Virus record (IMG/VR): IMGVR_UViG_3300024339_000032
Coordinates: 1 to 46,009 of that record
Length of the DNA stretch: 46,009 nucleotides
From: a virus
Strand: one strand, 5' to 3'
Part shown: one piece after another, positions 14,894 to 22,933 of the stretch
Numbering within the stretch: position 1 is the first letter of the stretch
How the letters are laid out: every line of letters begins with the position of its first letter
The notes under the pieces: model-generated
What the model saw: only the letters and a program-made list of their open reading frames with translations
The model's database searches: none
Told to the model about the DNA's origin: nothing
Position numbers and translations under genes: made by a program

Positions 14894-14922
14894 ATTATAC
14901 AACATTAAACGATAAATGTCAA
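14894..14922 (-). promoter_or_regulatory. Consensus early promoter of uvsX-C
   Basis: The minus strand reads TTGACA (14922-14917), 17 nt, TATAAT (14899-14894): a perfect sigma70-type promoter. The spacer ends ATGTTG, like the GTGG-ended spacers of the other early promoters. Confidence 0.9.
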
Positions 14923-14928
14923 CATAAA

Positions 14929-14936
14929 GATAAATA
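14929..14936 (+). promoter_or_regulatory. Late promoter of GIY-YIG cassette 2
   Basis: GATAAATA on the plus strand, 7 nt from the -35 of the divergent early promoter, so early host polymerase and late gp55 polymerase leave the same gap in opposite directions. Confidence 0.7.
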
Positions 14937-14972
14937 AAAAGGATTAATGATTCGAACATTAATCCCTTTCTA
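14937..14972 (+). promoter_or_regulatory. 5' leader hairpin of cassette 2
   Basis: GGATTAATG (14941-14949) pairs perfectly with CATTAATCC (14957-14965) around a 7-nt loop. The conserved box CTTTCTAACACAACAATA and AAGGACG follow before ATG 14997. Confidence 0.75.
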
Positions 14973-14996
14973 ACACAACAATAAGGACGTATTGCA

Positions 14997-15881
14997 ATGT
15001 ATACATCTATTTATAGCGGCCCTAACTTTTATGTTTACTTAATCACTGACCTCAATCCTATAGGAACAGAGAAGTATTATATTGGTTCCTCTTATCGTAA
15101 AGAATTACAAGAAAATAACATTAATCCTGAAGAGGATACTTATTACGGATCATCCTCTGTTGAGCATTTTAAGATCCTTCAAAAAACCCAATCATCTCAA
15201 TTAGAACGTGTAATAATTGAAACATTTGATAACATCAAAGAATGTTTAGATTATGAGGAGAATTTACAACGAGAACACAAAGCAGCTATTAATCCTTTAT
15301 TCTACAACAAAGGATATGCTAATAAAGGATTTGCCCCATCATTTAATTCAAACGCTAAACACATTGAAACTATTACTGATCCTGAATGGAAAGCAACTAC
15401 AGGAAAAAAACAATCAGCTAAAAGATTAGAAACTATTACTGATCCTGAATGGAAAGCAACTACAGGAAAAAAACAATCAGCTAAAATGATAAACACCAGA
15501 AACGATCCTGAGTGGAAAGCAACTACAGGAAAGGATAGTACCGCTAAACACATTGAAACTATTACTGATCCTGAATGGAAAGCGACTATCGGGAAGGATA
15601 AGATACGAAAACATGTAGAGACAAGACACGGTTACAAATTTTACGGGTTCAAGGGAGTTGGAGAATTCCACTCAGCTCAAGCTCTAGTAAACGCTATTAA
15701 AGAGATACACACTTACAGTGTACTAGCGAGAACTATCCGAAGATTGTGTAAACAAGATTTTAATGCTGTAATCAGTAAAGGCAGCATCAATCGAAGTTTA
15801 TTCCTTCAAAACCTCCCCAATAATCCTATAAATAAGACTTGGAAAAGTTTAGGATTTTATTATTATGAAATAGCTAATTAA
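14997..15881 (+). CDS. GIY-YIG homing endonuclease between the uvsX halves (cassette 2)
   Basis: The protein has 294 residues. The GIY-YIG core is at 11-30 (YVYL, YYIG), with R34, E87 and N104 as in cassette 1. Instead of the 23-residue repeats it has four 21-residue repeats (tryptophans at 131, 152, 173 and 194) with consensus ETITDPEWKATTGKKQSAK, somewhat like the short NUMOD3-type DNA-contact motifs. The C terminus (FYGFKGVGEFHSAQALVNAI...) is the shared helix-turn-helix-like module ending LGFYYYEIAN. It sits in the break between the two split-intein halves of uvsX, in the opposite direction. It should cut uvsX alleles lacking the break. Confidence 0.88.
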   Translation: MYTSIYSGPNFYVYLITDLNPIGTEKYYIGSSYRKELQENNINPEEDTYYGSSSVEHFKILQKTQSSQLERVIIETFDNIKECLDYEENLQREHKAAINPLFYNKGYANKGFAPSFNSNAKHIETITDPEWKATTGKKQSAKRLETITDPEWKATTGKKQSAKMINTRNDPEWKATTGKDSTAKHIETITDPEWKATIGKDKIRKHVETRHGYKFYGFKGVGEFHSAQALVNAIKEIHTYSVLARTIRRLCKQDFNAVISKGSINRSLFLQNLPNNPINKTWKSLGFYYYEIAN

Positions 15882-15886
15882 TTAAT

Positions 15887-16126
15887 CTAATCAGCAACGT
15901 AAACAACAATAGGTGTATCAGGTCCACAACATTTAAAATGTTTTGAAGGCCCACAGACTAAAGTCAATCCAGAAGTGAAACCTTTATCCAATTGTCCTGA
16001 ACACGCAATATTAAGAATAGGTAATTCAGTAACTGTATTATCTTTATCAGTGAAAAATTCAGAATTACTCAAAACCTCAACATCTTCAATCGTACTAGCT
16101 TTTTTTAACTTATCTAACAAACTCAT
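15887..16126 (-). CDS. uvsX: RecA-like recombinase UvsX, N-terminal part with very short split-intein N fragment
   Basis: The protein has 79 residues. Residues 1-65 match the T4 UvsX N terminus (KLKKAST, ELPILNIACSGQLDKGFTSGL, then the P-loop start GPSKHFK). C66 begins an intein N fragment of only 14 residues, CCGPDTPIVVYVAD, before the stop. The break falls within the ATP-binding loop, so neither half is active alone. Ultra-short N fragments are known in a few atypical split inteins (for example VidaL and AceL-TerL). A strong ribosome site (AAGGAGATTATAA) and an own early promoter at 16157-16185 precede it. The gene ends 5 nt from the stop of cassette 2. Confidence 0.92.
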   Translation of the reverse strand: MSLLDKLKKASTIEDVEVLSNSEFFTDKDNTVTELPILNIACSGQLDKGFTSGLTLVCGPSKHFKCCGPDTPIVVYVAD

Positions 16127-16156
16127 TTATAATCTCCTTACATTGATACTATCATT

Positions 16157-16185
16157 ATTATACTATATAAAATGATAAAAGTCAA
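16157..16185 (-). promoter_or_regulatory. Early promoter of uvsX-N
   Basis: The minus strand reads TTGACT (16185-16180), 17 nt, TATAAT (16162-16157). The spacer ends ATATAG. It is separate from the promoter of the other uvsX half. Confidence 0.88.
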
Positions 16186-16198
16186 CAACTATTTAACG

Positions 16199-16477
16199 TT
16201 ATTTTCTAATGAAGCGTTTATGGATATACATTGCTGATACAACTCCAAATGAACCTCCTAATCCGATATACGGAACTGCTTCCCATCCAATCTTAACCAC
16301 ATACAACAACATAGCAACTTCAGCTACAGATAATCCCCATGTAGTTAACACTGCCCAATAGTAATATGAGTGAATAACATTTTGTTGTTGAAATCCTCTT
16401 AATAATACCATAATAAAAGAGGCTCCCAATAAGATTAAATTTTGTGTTTCCAATATTATATTACCCAAAAAAACCAC
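16199..16477 (-). CDS. Small three-span membrane protein
   Basis: The 92-residue frame has hydrophobic segments at about 8-27, 36-61 and 68-86 and a basic end (HKRFIRK). It overlaps the end of gp43 by 17 nt, so it depends on the gp43 transcript. The first start codon is GTG (16477); there is no ATG before residue 19, so the exact start is uncertain. A holin-like or membrane-anchoring role near the replisome is possible, but nothing in the sequence decides it. Confidence 0.5.
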   Translation of the reverse strand: MVFLGNIILETQNLILLGASFIMVLLRGFQQQNVIHSYYYWAVLTTWGLSVAEVAMLLYVVKIGWEAVPYIGLGGSFGVVSAMYIHKRFIRK

Positions 16478-18965
16478 TCAAATCAGCTTTTTTCTCATGA
16501 TTCCAGTTTACTGCTTTTAACATTAACTGAAGAGGTTTGATAAACGATTTCTCAAATTGAACATCTCTATCAATCCATTTAGAATCAAATTTTGATGGAA
16601 TGCCATCTTTAAAAGCAATTACATTAGAATGATACGGATTCGGAGTTTTCAGAAATACATATATCATCTTATCTCCATCTCCTATTTCTGTTAACGCTTC
16701 ACCTTCTATCAACAATCTATTATGTATGATAGCAGCTCTACTATTAATCGGAGTTCCTTTAATCAACCCACCATCTAGATCAATATACTTATCAACATAA
16801 GACACTGATTTAGGCATACCAATATCCTCAATCGTATAATCCTTATAATCATCTCGAATTTTATCTATATATGAGATGAGAGTATTGTTATCAGAATCCA
16901 TCATCATCTCTAAAGCACCTTTAAGTTTATCACGAAGGATAGATGGAGTACTTGATTTAATGATATCGAGACCCATAATCTTTAGCTTGGGAGTGTCTAA
17001 TCTAACCCCTTCATTATCATGTACTCTAACAGCATACCTCTTCTTTGATACCCAAATTCCTTGTGTTCCAATAATCTCTCTATCAGCTGCGATACATCTA
17101 TCAGCTACATTAAGATAATCCATCAACTCATCATACACTTCATTGAGCTTAGGTTCCATTTTGTCGGAGCTAAATCTAGCAAGAGCTTCAACTCTCTGAT
17201 CAAGTGATTCATTAGGAAGCATCTTATTAACCAAAGGAGTGACATCAAAATAATTGGAATCAGTGTCAATGTAATAACAATACTTTTTCTTAGATGGTAC
17301 TATACCTTGAAAGAATTGTTCCATTCCAACACTCATCCACTTAACAATCAACTGCCCTGTATGAGTAATCGATCTAGCTGCATCTAAATCAAAGTACCTG
17401 AAGTACACAGATCCAAATGAACCAAAAATAGAGTTTAACGTAATCTTCCTTGTCATCTGAGCATTATCATATAAGACAACTTGTTTGGATGCAGCAGAGT
17501 AATCCTTTCCCTCAGATTTTAACTTCTCCACCTCTCGTTGTGCTTCAAACATCTTCCCTTTATTCCATTTCCGTTCTTTAAATAACCCTTCAATGAGATG
17601 CGGAATCATACCTTGTTTAGATCTATCATACATTACCCCTGACGCACTAATAGTATAATCGATACCCCGAAGATCAATCTCTTTATTTAAAAGAGCGTCT
17701 ATACTAATACCATCTCGATGCCCAATCTTCATTTCAGGACTAATATTTAACGCTCTAATGATACTCGGGTACAACGATGTTAAATCTGAACTGATTATCC
17801 AATCATGTCTTCCTATTACAGGATCTGATACATACCCTCCCATAAATGATGCATCTCCTTGAAATGGACTATTTCGGGGAACGATTATATCATTAGCTAA
17901 ACAGTAATTATATATCCATGCATCTATAGGAGTAACAGTTCCAAACACTTTATCAAACGGAACTTTAACCATATACGAGAAGTTGATACCAATATCCATA
18001 AGACCTAAAGCATCATCTAACCTCTTAACCAACTGAGTATCTTTCAAATTATATTCAAGAAACTTATGATAATCATTCTCATACAACTGCATTAAATCTG
18101 CATGCTCATCATAAGAGATTTTATTATCCCCTAACTCAATATGAGCTATAGTATCTAATTTGTAATTCTCTCTAACGGTAAACGTAAACTTCTGATACAA
18201 CTGGATATAATCAAAAGATGCAATACCCGTGAAATCAACAATCTCTTTATCCTTACCAAACTTATCCCTAATCATACGCTTCTTAACAATTCCCCACGGA
18301 CTTAAACTATCAGCATACGCTTGCCCAAGTATTGATGTGATTCGATTGTAGATGTATGGATTATCAAATGTGTCAATATTCCATCCAGATATTATATCAG
18401 GATCAATGGATCTCCAAAGCTCAATGAAATTCTCAAGAAGAGCGGTTTCAGTATCAAACGCCCTATACTCACACTCATCCGACTCCCATGTATCTGGTCC
18501 TAAACCTAATACCCAATATTTGTCTTCCAATGATGAATATACTGATACAGCATTGATTCTATGTGCTGCCAAATCCGGAAAAGGGAACCCATTTCCTGCT
18601 ACAAACTCAGTCTCAATATCATAGATGAGGATACTAATACCATCAGGTCTCTGAAGATCTCTATCACGATACACATCACCCAGATACGCTAGAACATGAT
18701 TATCCATTCCCCCAACTTCAATCCCATCTACATCTTTATATTGATTAATGAATTGAGATGCTTCCCACATATTATCAAACTTATGGGGTTGCATAGAATT
18801 TCCGTGCAGATCCTTGTGTTTATATTCATCTTTAGATTTAGTGAAGAGTGTAGGTTTATAGGTGACCTTCTCGTTGTGTTTATTACCGTTCTCATCAACG
18901 AAACGGTGAAGAATTTTGTTACCTTGCTTGGCAACAGATACATACGTGTTTTTATTTTTAATCAT
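16461..18965 (-). CDS. 43: Family B DNA polymerase gp43
   Basis: The replicative polymerase has 834 residues from ATG 18965 (T4: 898). The 3'-5' exonuclease motifs are IYDIETEF and SGWNIDTFDNPYI; polymerase motifs are DLTSLYPSII (A), KITLNSIFGSFG (B) and YIDTDSNYF (C), followed by the SKKRYAVR motif. The C terminus LSGFFG fits a sliding-clamp-binding tail. The longer frame adds 25 residues unlike T4, so I use ATG 18965. The TATAAT box ends 6 nt before this ATG and no ribosome site is present, so the early mRNA may be leaderless. It works with gp45, gp44/62 and gp41; RegA lies upstream on the same strand, as in T4 gene order. No intein is seen. Confidence 0.97.
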   Translation of the reverse strand: MIKNKNTYVSVAKQGNKILHRFVDENGNKHNEKVTYKPTLFTKSKDEYKHKDLHGNSMQPHKFDNMWEASQFINQYKDVDGIEVGGMDNHVLAYLGDVYRDRDLQRPDGISILIYDIETEFVAGNGFPFPDLAAHRINAVSVYSSLEDKYWVLGLGPDTWESDECEYRAFDTETALLENFIELWRSIDPDIISGWNIDTFDNPYIYNRITSILGQAYADSLSPWGIVKKRMIRDKFGKDKEIVDFTGIASFDYIQLYQKFTFTVRENYKLDTIAHIELGDNKISYDEHADLMQLYENDYHKFLEYNLKDTQLVKRLDDALGLMDIGINFSYMVKVPFDKVFGTVTPIDAWIYNYCLANDIIVPRNSPFQGDASFMGGYVSDPVIGRHDWIISSDLTSLYPSIIRALNISPEMKIGHRDGISIDALLNKEIDLRGIDYTISASGVMYDRSKQGMIPHLIEGLFKERKWNKGKMFEAQREVEKLKSEGKDYSAASKQVVLYDNAQMTRKITLNSIFGSFGSVYFRYFDLDAARSITHTGQLIVKWMSVGMEQFFQGIVPSKKKYCYYIDTDSNYFDVTPLVNKMLPNESLDQRVEALARFSSDKMEPKLNEVYDELMDYLNVADRCIAADREIIGTQGIWVSKKRYAVRVHDNEGVRLDTPKLKIMGLDIIKSSTPSILRDKLKGALEMMMDSDNNTLISYIDKIRDDYKDYTIEDIGMPKSVSYVDKYIDLDGGLIKGTPINSRAAIIHNRLLIEGEALTEIGDGDKMIYVFLKTPNPYHSNVIAFKDGIPSKFDSKWIDRDVQFEKSFIKPLQLMLKAVNWNHEKKADLSGFFG

Positions 18966-18971
18966 AACACA

Positions 18972-19000
18972 ATTATACCACACAAAACGATAATTGTGAA
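18972..19000 (-). promoter_or_regulatory. Early promoter of gp43, predicted leaderless
   Basis: The minus strand reads TTCACA (19000-18995), 17 nt ending GTGTGG, TATAAT (18977-18972), TGTGTT, ATG. Transcription about 7 nt after the -10 box would begin at the start codon. Confidence 0.8.
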
Positions 19001-19017
19001 CGAGAGATTCTTTAAAC

Positions 19018-19025
19018 GATAAATA
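19018..19025 (+). promoter_or_regulatory. Late promoter of GIY-YIG cassette 3
   Basis: GATAAATA on the plus strand, 18 nt beyond the -35 of the divergent gp43 promoter. Confidence 0.68.
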
Positions 19026-19038
19026 ATCATAGATACAC

Positions 19039-19075
19039 AAAAAGGATTAATGTTCTTAGCATCAATCCCTTTCTA
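19039..19075 (+). promoter_or_regulatory. 5' leader hairpin of cassette 3
   Basis: GGATTAATG (19044-19052) pairs with CATCAATCC (19060-19068) with one A-C mismatch. CTTTCTAACACAACAATA and CTGGAGTATTATC follow, then ATG 19100. Confidence 0.68.
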
Positions 19076-19099
19076 ACACAACAATACTGGAGTATTATC

Positions 19100-20398
19100 A
19101 TGTATACATCTATTTATAGCGGCCCCAACTTTTACGTTTATCTTATTACTGATCTCAATCCTATAGGAACAGAGAAGTATTATATTGGTTCCTCAACACG
19201 TAAAGAACTCATTGAGAAAAATATTAATCCTGAAGAGGATACTTACTTTGGATCTTCTACCGTTGAGCATTTCAAGATCCTTCAAAAAAATCAATCCCCT
19301 CAATTAGAACGCATTATCGTTAAAACATTTTCGTTTAAGAAAGATTGTTTAGATTACGAGGAGAAGTTACAAAGAGAATATGAGGCAGCTTCAAATCCTT
19401 TATTCTATAATCTATCGTATGCTAACTCGTTTATGAATTCAGTAGAAAGTATTAATAAGGGACTCGAAACTAAAAGAAATAATATTGATGATAATGGGTT
19501 AAATGAATTTAACAGAACTAGCTTGAAGATATCCAAACACCATGAAGATGTAAATTGGGTTAATGATGTGTGGAAACCAGCATGCATCCAGATAGGTAAG
19601 AGTAACAGCAAGTATCACAATAACCCTGATTGGAAATCTACAGTGTGGGTAGCAGCTGTAGATAAAATTAAATCACATTACAACGATCCTGATTGGATTG
19701 ATAATGTTAAAATACCATCAACTAAACGGATGATTGAGTCTAAACTAAACAACATAGACGAAGATGGTTTGAATACATTTCAGAGGGTTGGTATTAAAGC
19801 ATCTAATACGAAACTAAATGATATAGACGAAAATGGTTTGAATACGTTTCAGAGAGTTGGTGTTAAAATGCTTAATACTAAATTGAATGATATAGACGAA
19901 AATGGTTTGAATGCTTGTATCCGAAACACAAGAAAAGGAAATGAGACTAAATTAAATGATGTAGATGTAAATGGTTTGAATACGTTTCAGAGAGTTGGTA
20001 TCAAAACCCTCAACACTAGATTAGATGATATAGATGAAAATGGTTTAAATTCGTTTAAGAGAGCTGGTATTAAAATGCTTAGCACAAAATTAAACGATGT
20101 GGATGATACTGGTTTAAATTCATTTGAGAGAGCTCATAAAAAATCAACCAAAACTAAAGGATTTAGATATAGTAACATATGTCATATTGAGTTAGGGTGT
20201 TTCAGAACTGGAGTATTAATGGCTGATCAATTACCACACTTATCACCATCTGTGATCATAAGATTAGCACGGACAAATTTCAACCAAGTGATAACCAAAT
20301 TATCTTATCTTCGTAACAACTACCTTCAATATTTAGGAACAGAGGATGATATTGTTGGTTTGACGTGGAAAGATCTAGGGTTCTATCTAGACAGTTAA
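19100..20398 (+). CDS. GIY-YIG homing endonuclease with mixed repeat array (cassette 3)
   Basis: The protein has 432 residues with the GIY-YIG domain at 11-104 as in cassettes 1 and 2. Residue 124 starts one 23-residue LNDID-type repeat. Next come three units centred on NW/DW (VNWVNDVWKP, NPDWKSTVWVAA, DPDWIDNVKIP; 150-205) related to the cassette 2 type, then six more 23-residue repeats from 214 to about 350. The C terminus (GCFRTGVLMADQLPHLSPSVIIRLARTNF...) is the shared DNA-binding module. It lies between gp43 and the 20395-20781 gene and overlaps the latter's stop by 4 nt. It shows that the two repeat types combine in one protein. Confidence 0.88.
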   Translation: MYTSIYSGPNFYVYLITDLNPIGTEKYYIGSSTRKELIEKNINPEEDTYFGSSTVEHFKILQKNQSPQLERIIVKTFSFKKDCLDYEEKLQREYEAASNPLFYNLSYANSFMNSVESINKGLETKRNNIDDNGLNEFNRTSLKISKHHEDVNWVNDVWKPACIQIGKSNSKYHNNPDWKSTVWVAAVDKIKSHYNDPDWIDNVKIPSTKRMIESKLNNIDEDGLNTFQRVGIKASNTKLNDIDENGLNTFQRVGVKMLNTKLNDIDENGLNACIRNTRKGNETKLNDVDVNGLNTFQRVGIKTLNTRLDDIDENGLNSFKRAGIKMLSTKLNDVDDTGLNSFERAHKKSTKTKGFRYSNICHIELGCFRTGVLMADQLPHLSPSVIIRLARTNFNQVITKLSYLRNNYLQYLGTEDDIVGLTWKDLGFYLDS

Positions 20399-20781
20399 CT
20401 ATCTAATATCACTTTCATCTTATTTAACTGAGAATCGATCATCGGCACCCTCTTAGAACCAGGCCAATAAATGGTATCTGATTCTGGAGATTTTTGTAGG
20501 TTACGAAGCAAAGGTACTATCAATTGCACAATGTCAACCACCTTGCGCTGCGCATTAGCTTCTACTAATTCTTTAGATTCGCTAAAGTCTATCTTAGCTG
20601 CTAATTGATCTAAGTGAGATGTTAGTCCATCTAATTTATGTTCTAGGTTACTATTGCTGTCTGATACTACTTGTTTAATGTCATCAACTTCTTGTTCTTT
20701 GCTGACGCTATCGACGAAGTCAATCCCAAATTCAAAACTTTCGCCATCAAATTGTTTAAAAATATCTTCACTTGTACTCAT
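20395..20781 (-). CDS. Conserved T4-like hypothetical protein
   Basis: I start at ATG 20781 (MSTSEDIFKQFDGESFEFG, 128 residues) because AAAGGAATAATT precedes it. The middle is helical and probably coiled coil (SNSNLEHKLDGLTSHLDQLAAKI). The C-terminal segment DTIYWPGSKRVPMIDSQLNKM looks like a motif I recall from many phages, without a known function. It lies between regA and gp43, where T4 has none, so it may be a phage-specific replication or virion protein. Cassette 3 overlaps its stop. Confidence 0.65.
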   Translation of the reverse strand: MSTSEDIFKQFDGESFEFGIDFVDSVSKEQEVDDIKQVVSDSNSNLEHKLDGLTSHLDQLAAKIDFSESKELVEANAQRKVVDIVQLIVPLLRNLQKSPESDTIYWPGSKRVPMIDSQLNKMKVILDS

Positions 20782-20879
20782 AATTATTCCTTTGGTTGTA
20801 TTACTAGTCATTAACTGGAGTAATACTGTGTATGTTTATCCGCTTATTTTAACTCTATACATTCATACACAGGTAACAT

Positions 20880-21287
20880 CTATCTCCCGAAACTGTATTT
20901 AGGTATCAATTCCCAGTTATGTTTATCTTTATAAGGTATAACTTTAAAATTGTTATAATCAGATCTTGGTTGCTCATTGAAGTTGTCTGATACTATCTCC
21001 AATAACCCCCATTCCTCTAATAAGAGTGTTATGCGATTCCGTCTAGTCATATCTTCCAACGTGAAATTCACGTGTTTACCATCCATAGCAAACATCTCTT
21101 TAAAATGCACTATGAAATATACACCACGTTTATGTAGTATATGACAACTTTGATATAATACATTATCCTTTGTACTGATGCCTATCCTTGACAATGTCTC
21201 TTTAATTTTTAGAAAACTATCTGTATCAATTAACTCAACTTTAATTAAAAGAGAGGTATCCCATTTAACAACTTCTTCAATTTCCAT
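20880..21287 (-). CDS. regA: Translational repressor RegA
   Basis: I take ATG 21287 (MEIEEVVKWDTSLLIKVEL, 135 residues; T4 RegA has 122). The match to T4 is clear: DSFLKIKETLSRIGI, VLYQSCHILHKRGVYFIVHFKEMFAMDG, LLEEWGLLEIV and KHNWELIPKYSFG. RegA binds the start regions of phage early mRNAs and blocks translation; targets in T4 include gp44 and its own message. Position between gp62 and gp43 matches T4. A CATAAATA late-type box lies about 36 nt upstream, unexpected for an early gene. Confidence 0.95.
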   Translation of the reverse strand: MEIEEVVKWDTSLLIKVELIDTDSFLKIKETLSRIGISTKDNVLYQSCHILHKRGVYFIVHFKEMFAMDGKHVNFTLEDMTRRNRITLLLEEWGLLEIVSDNFNEQPRSDYNNFKVIPYKDKHNWELIPKYSFGR

Positions 21288-21322
21288 AATCCAATATTCT
21301 CTGTAAATCATTAATATCAAGT

Positions 21323-21330
21323 TATTTATG
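21323..21330 (-). promoter_or_regulatory. Possible late promoter CATAAATA before regA
   Basis: The minus strand reads CATAAATAACTTG, in the 56-nt gap between gp62 and regA. Same core as the other late boxes, with C in the first position. Confidence 0.5.
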
Positions 21331-21343
21331 ATTCTAGAAAATG

Positions 21344-21727
21344 TTAAACCATGCCTCCTTTATTATACTTAGATCTAAGCATATCAACACCATTATCAGG
21401 CATTAATTTAATATAATCTTCAGCTATATATCGATTAACTTGATATAACTCTTGTATAAACGTTACATCATCATCTGCAACTTGTTTTGGCCATTTACTG
21501 TATCGTTTCCTTTTCGATACACTTCCGATATAATAATCCATTTTAGCTTCATCGTGTATATCGTGCATTTGATCAGCCTGATACGCTTGAAAGATTGTAT
21601 CAGAGTGAAGTGACATACCTCTATTAACCATAAACTCTGGGTATGTTAGTTCTGGATTATCTCTAACAATATTATTCCCATTGTTATTAATCTTGTTTAA
21701 AAAATCAAATGGATTTATTTTAGACAT
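21344..21727 (-). CDS. 62: Clamp loader small subunit gp62
   Basis: I start at ATG 21727 (MSKINPFDFLNK, 127 residues) after GGAAGTAAT; an upstream TTG would add five residues. The segment GSVSKRKRYSKWPKQVADDDVTFIQELYQVN...DYIKLM aligns with T4 gp62 (PRGKRYGKWAKLVED, RYQVNTNDAINYKSIL). It is shorter than T4 gp62 (187 residues). It forms a complex with gp44 that loads the gp45 clamp at primer ends. It directly follows gp44 and is probably coupled to it. Confidence 0.88.
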   Translation of the reverse strand: MSKINPFDFLNKINNNGNNIVRDNPELTYPEFMVNRGMSLHSDTIFQAYQADQMHDIHDEAKMDYYIGSVSKRKRYSKWPKQVADDDVTFIQELYQVNRYIAEDYIKLMPDNGVDMLRSKYNKGGMV

Positions 21728-21728
21728 A

Positions 21729-22673
21729 TTACTTCCACTCAACTGTTACCATCAACTCTGTAAAAAAAGCAACTAAATGAATTTCTGAATCTACTGCGAA
21801 ATTACATTTATGGATATACTCACTCATCATCACAACCGCTTCAGGGATACTCGCAGGATTTAGTAATGGGAGCATATATTCATATACAACTTTGAACATT
21901 CCTTGAATATCATGATCCATATTCTCTCCAACCCAAATTCGCATCTGATTAAAATCTTTCTTCTTTAAAGCATTAACCAACTCATTGATATGATCCTGAG
22001 ATAACATCTCAAGTACATCAACATCTATCACACCTGAACTCGAATATCTCTGAAGCTCATTAATAATCCGTCTATTGTCAGGATAATGTTTCTCAATAAG
22101 AGTCGCTAAAATCTTAGGATCTTTAAGTTCGATTTTTTCTTCTGTGAGAATGAACATCAATCGTTTCATGATTGTAGCCATCATCATAGGTTTATCTGCT
22201 TTACTAGTATTAAATTTAATCTCTGTAGTTCTAGAATGTATAGGCTCGATTAGTTTATTAGTACTGTTAGCGGTTAGAATGAATCTAACCTTATCTGAAT
22301 GTTCTTCAAGAAAATTAAGAAACGCTTTCTGTACTTGAGGACCAAGATGATCAGCTTCATCAATGATAATACATTTAGGTTTACCATTGAGAGATATAGT
22401 AGTAGCGTAATTAAGCATAGATGTTCTAAGAACATCTATTTGACGACCTTCATTTGAACCATTTATCACTATATAATCAAAATCAAGATCTTGACACAAC
22501 GCTTTCGCACAAGAAGTTTTTCCAGTTCCTGGACTAGGACTTGTGAGCATTAAATGAGTAAAATCTCCATTATTCACATAATCTTCAAAAGTAGATTTTA
22601 CTTTATCAGGAAGAATTAAATCTTTAATCGTTTGAGGTCTATACTTCTCAACCCATATCATTTGCATTTTCAA
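21729..22673 (-). CDS. 44: Clamp loader ATPase gp44
   Basis: The protein has 314 residues (T4: 319). Walker A is SPGTGKTSCAKAL, Walker B IIIDEADH (T4 has DEFDR), sensor 1 FILTANS, and the SRC-type arginine lies in PIHSRTTEI. The open frame starts with TTG at 22673, which has AGGA at good spacing and overlaps the previous stop; ATG 22667 is the alternative. The ATPase opens gp45 and places it on DNA together with gp62. It is part of the continuous 45 - small gene - 44 - 62 - regA set. Confidence 0.96.
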   Translation of the reverse strand: MKMQMIWVEKYRPQTIKDLILPDKVKSTFEDYVNNGDFTHLMLTSPSPGTGKTSCAKALCQDLDFDYIVINGSNEGRQIDVLRTSMLNYATTISLNGKPKCIIIDEADHLGPQVQKAFLNFLEEHSDKVRFILTANSTNKLIEPIHSRTTEIKFNTSKADKPMMMATIMKRLMFILTEEKIELKDPKILATLIEKHYPDNRRIINELQRYSSSGVIDVDVLEMLSQDHINELVNALKKKDFNQMRIWVGENMDHDIQGMFKVVYEYMLPLLNPASIPEAVVMMSEYIHKCNFAVDSEIHLVAFFTELMVTVEWK

Positions 22674-22933
22674 TGTATAGTTTCCTGAATACTGTAATCA
22701 ACATTACTATCTATATTATGTATTTGTTCAGTTATCATCTCTTCAGACCAACCTGAATGTCGCATTACACTATACGCCATACAAAACACATCTAAAAACA
22801 CATCATGCATATCATCACTATAACGGTGATATTGATTTTCCTCAACACTTCTAATCATAGGCATTAACGAATCGTAAATAAAGTGTTCACAATCATAACT
22901 GCTATTTTCATAATTACTTTTAGAATCCGACAT
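22670..22933 (-). CDS. Small acidic protein between gp45 and gp44
   Basis: This 87-residue protein (MSDSKSNYENSSYDCEHFIYDSLMPMI...SGWSEEMITEQIHNIDS) is acidic and helical. Its ATG shares a base with the gp45 stop (TAATG) and its stop overlaps the gp44 start, so it is translated in line with them. T4 has no gene at this place. No family recognised; a clamp or loader accessory is a guess from position. Confidence 0.6.
   Translation of the reverse strand: MSDSKSNYENSSYDCEHFIYDSLMPMIRSVEENQYHRYSDDMHDVFLDVFCMAYSVMRHSGWSEEMITEQIHNIDSNVDYSIQETIH

Noticed and set aside
14941-14965. Sequence GATTCGAAC resembling a tRNA T-loop
   Set aside because: It is the loop of the cassette hairpin; no acceptor, D or anticodon arms surround it, and the other cassettes have different loops.
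15302-15671. Minus-strand ORFs with FPVVAFHSGS repeats
   Set aside because: They are the reverse reading of the DPEWKATTGK repeats of cassette 2 and lack their own start signals.
18966-19040. Longer gp43 with 25 extra N-terminal residues
   Set aside because: The extension crosses the promoter and differs from T4 gp43, while ATG 18965 matches the family start.
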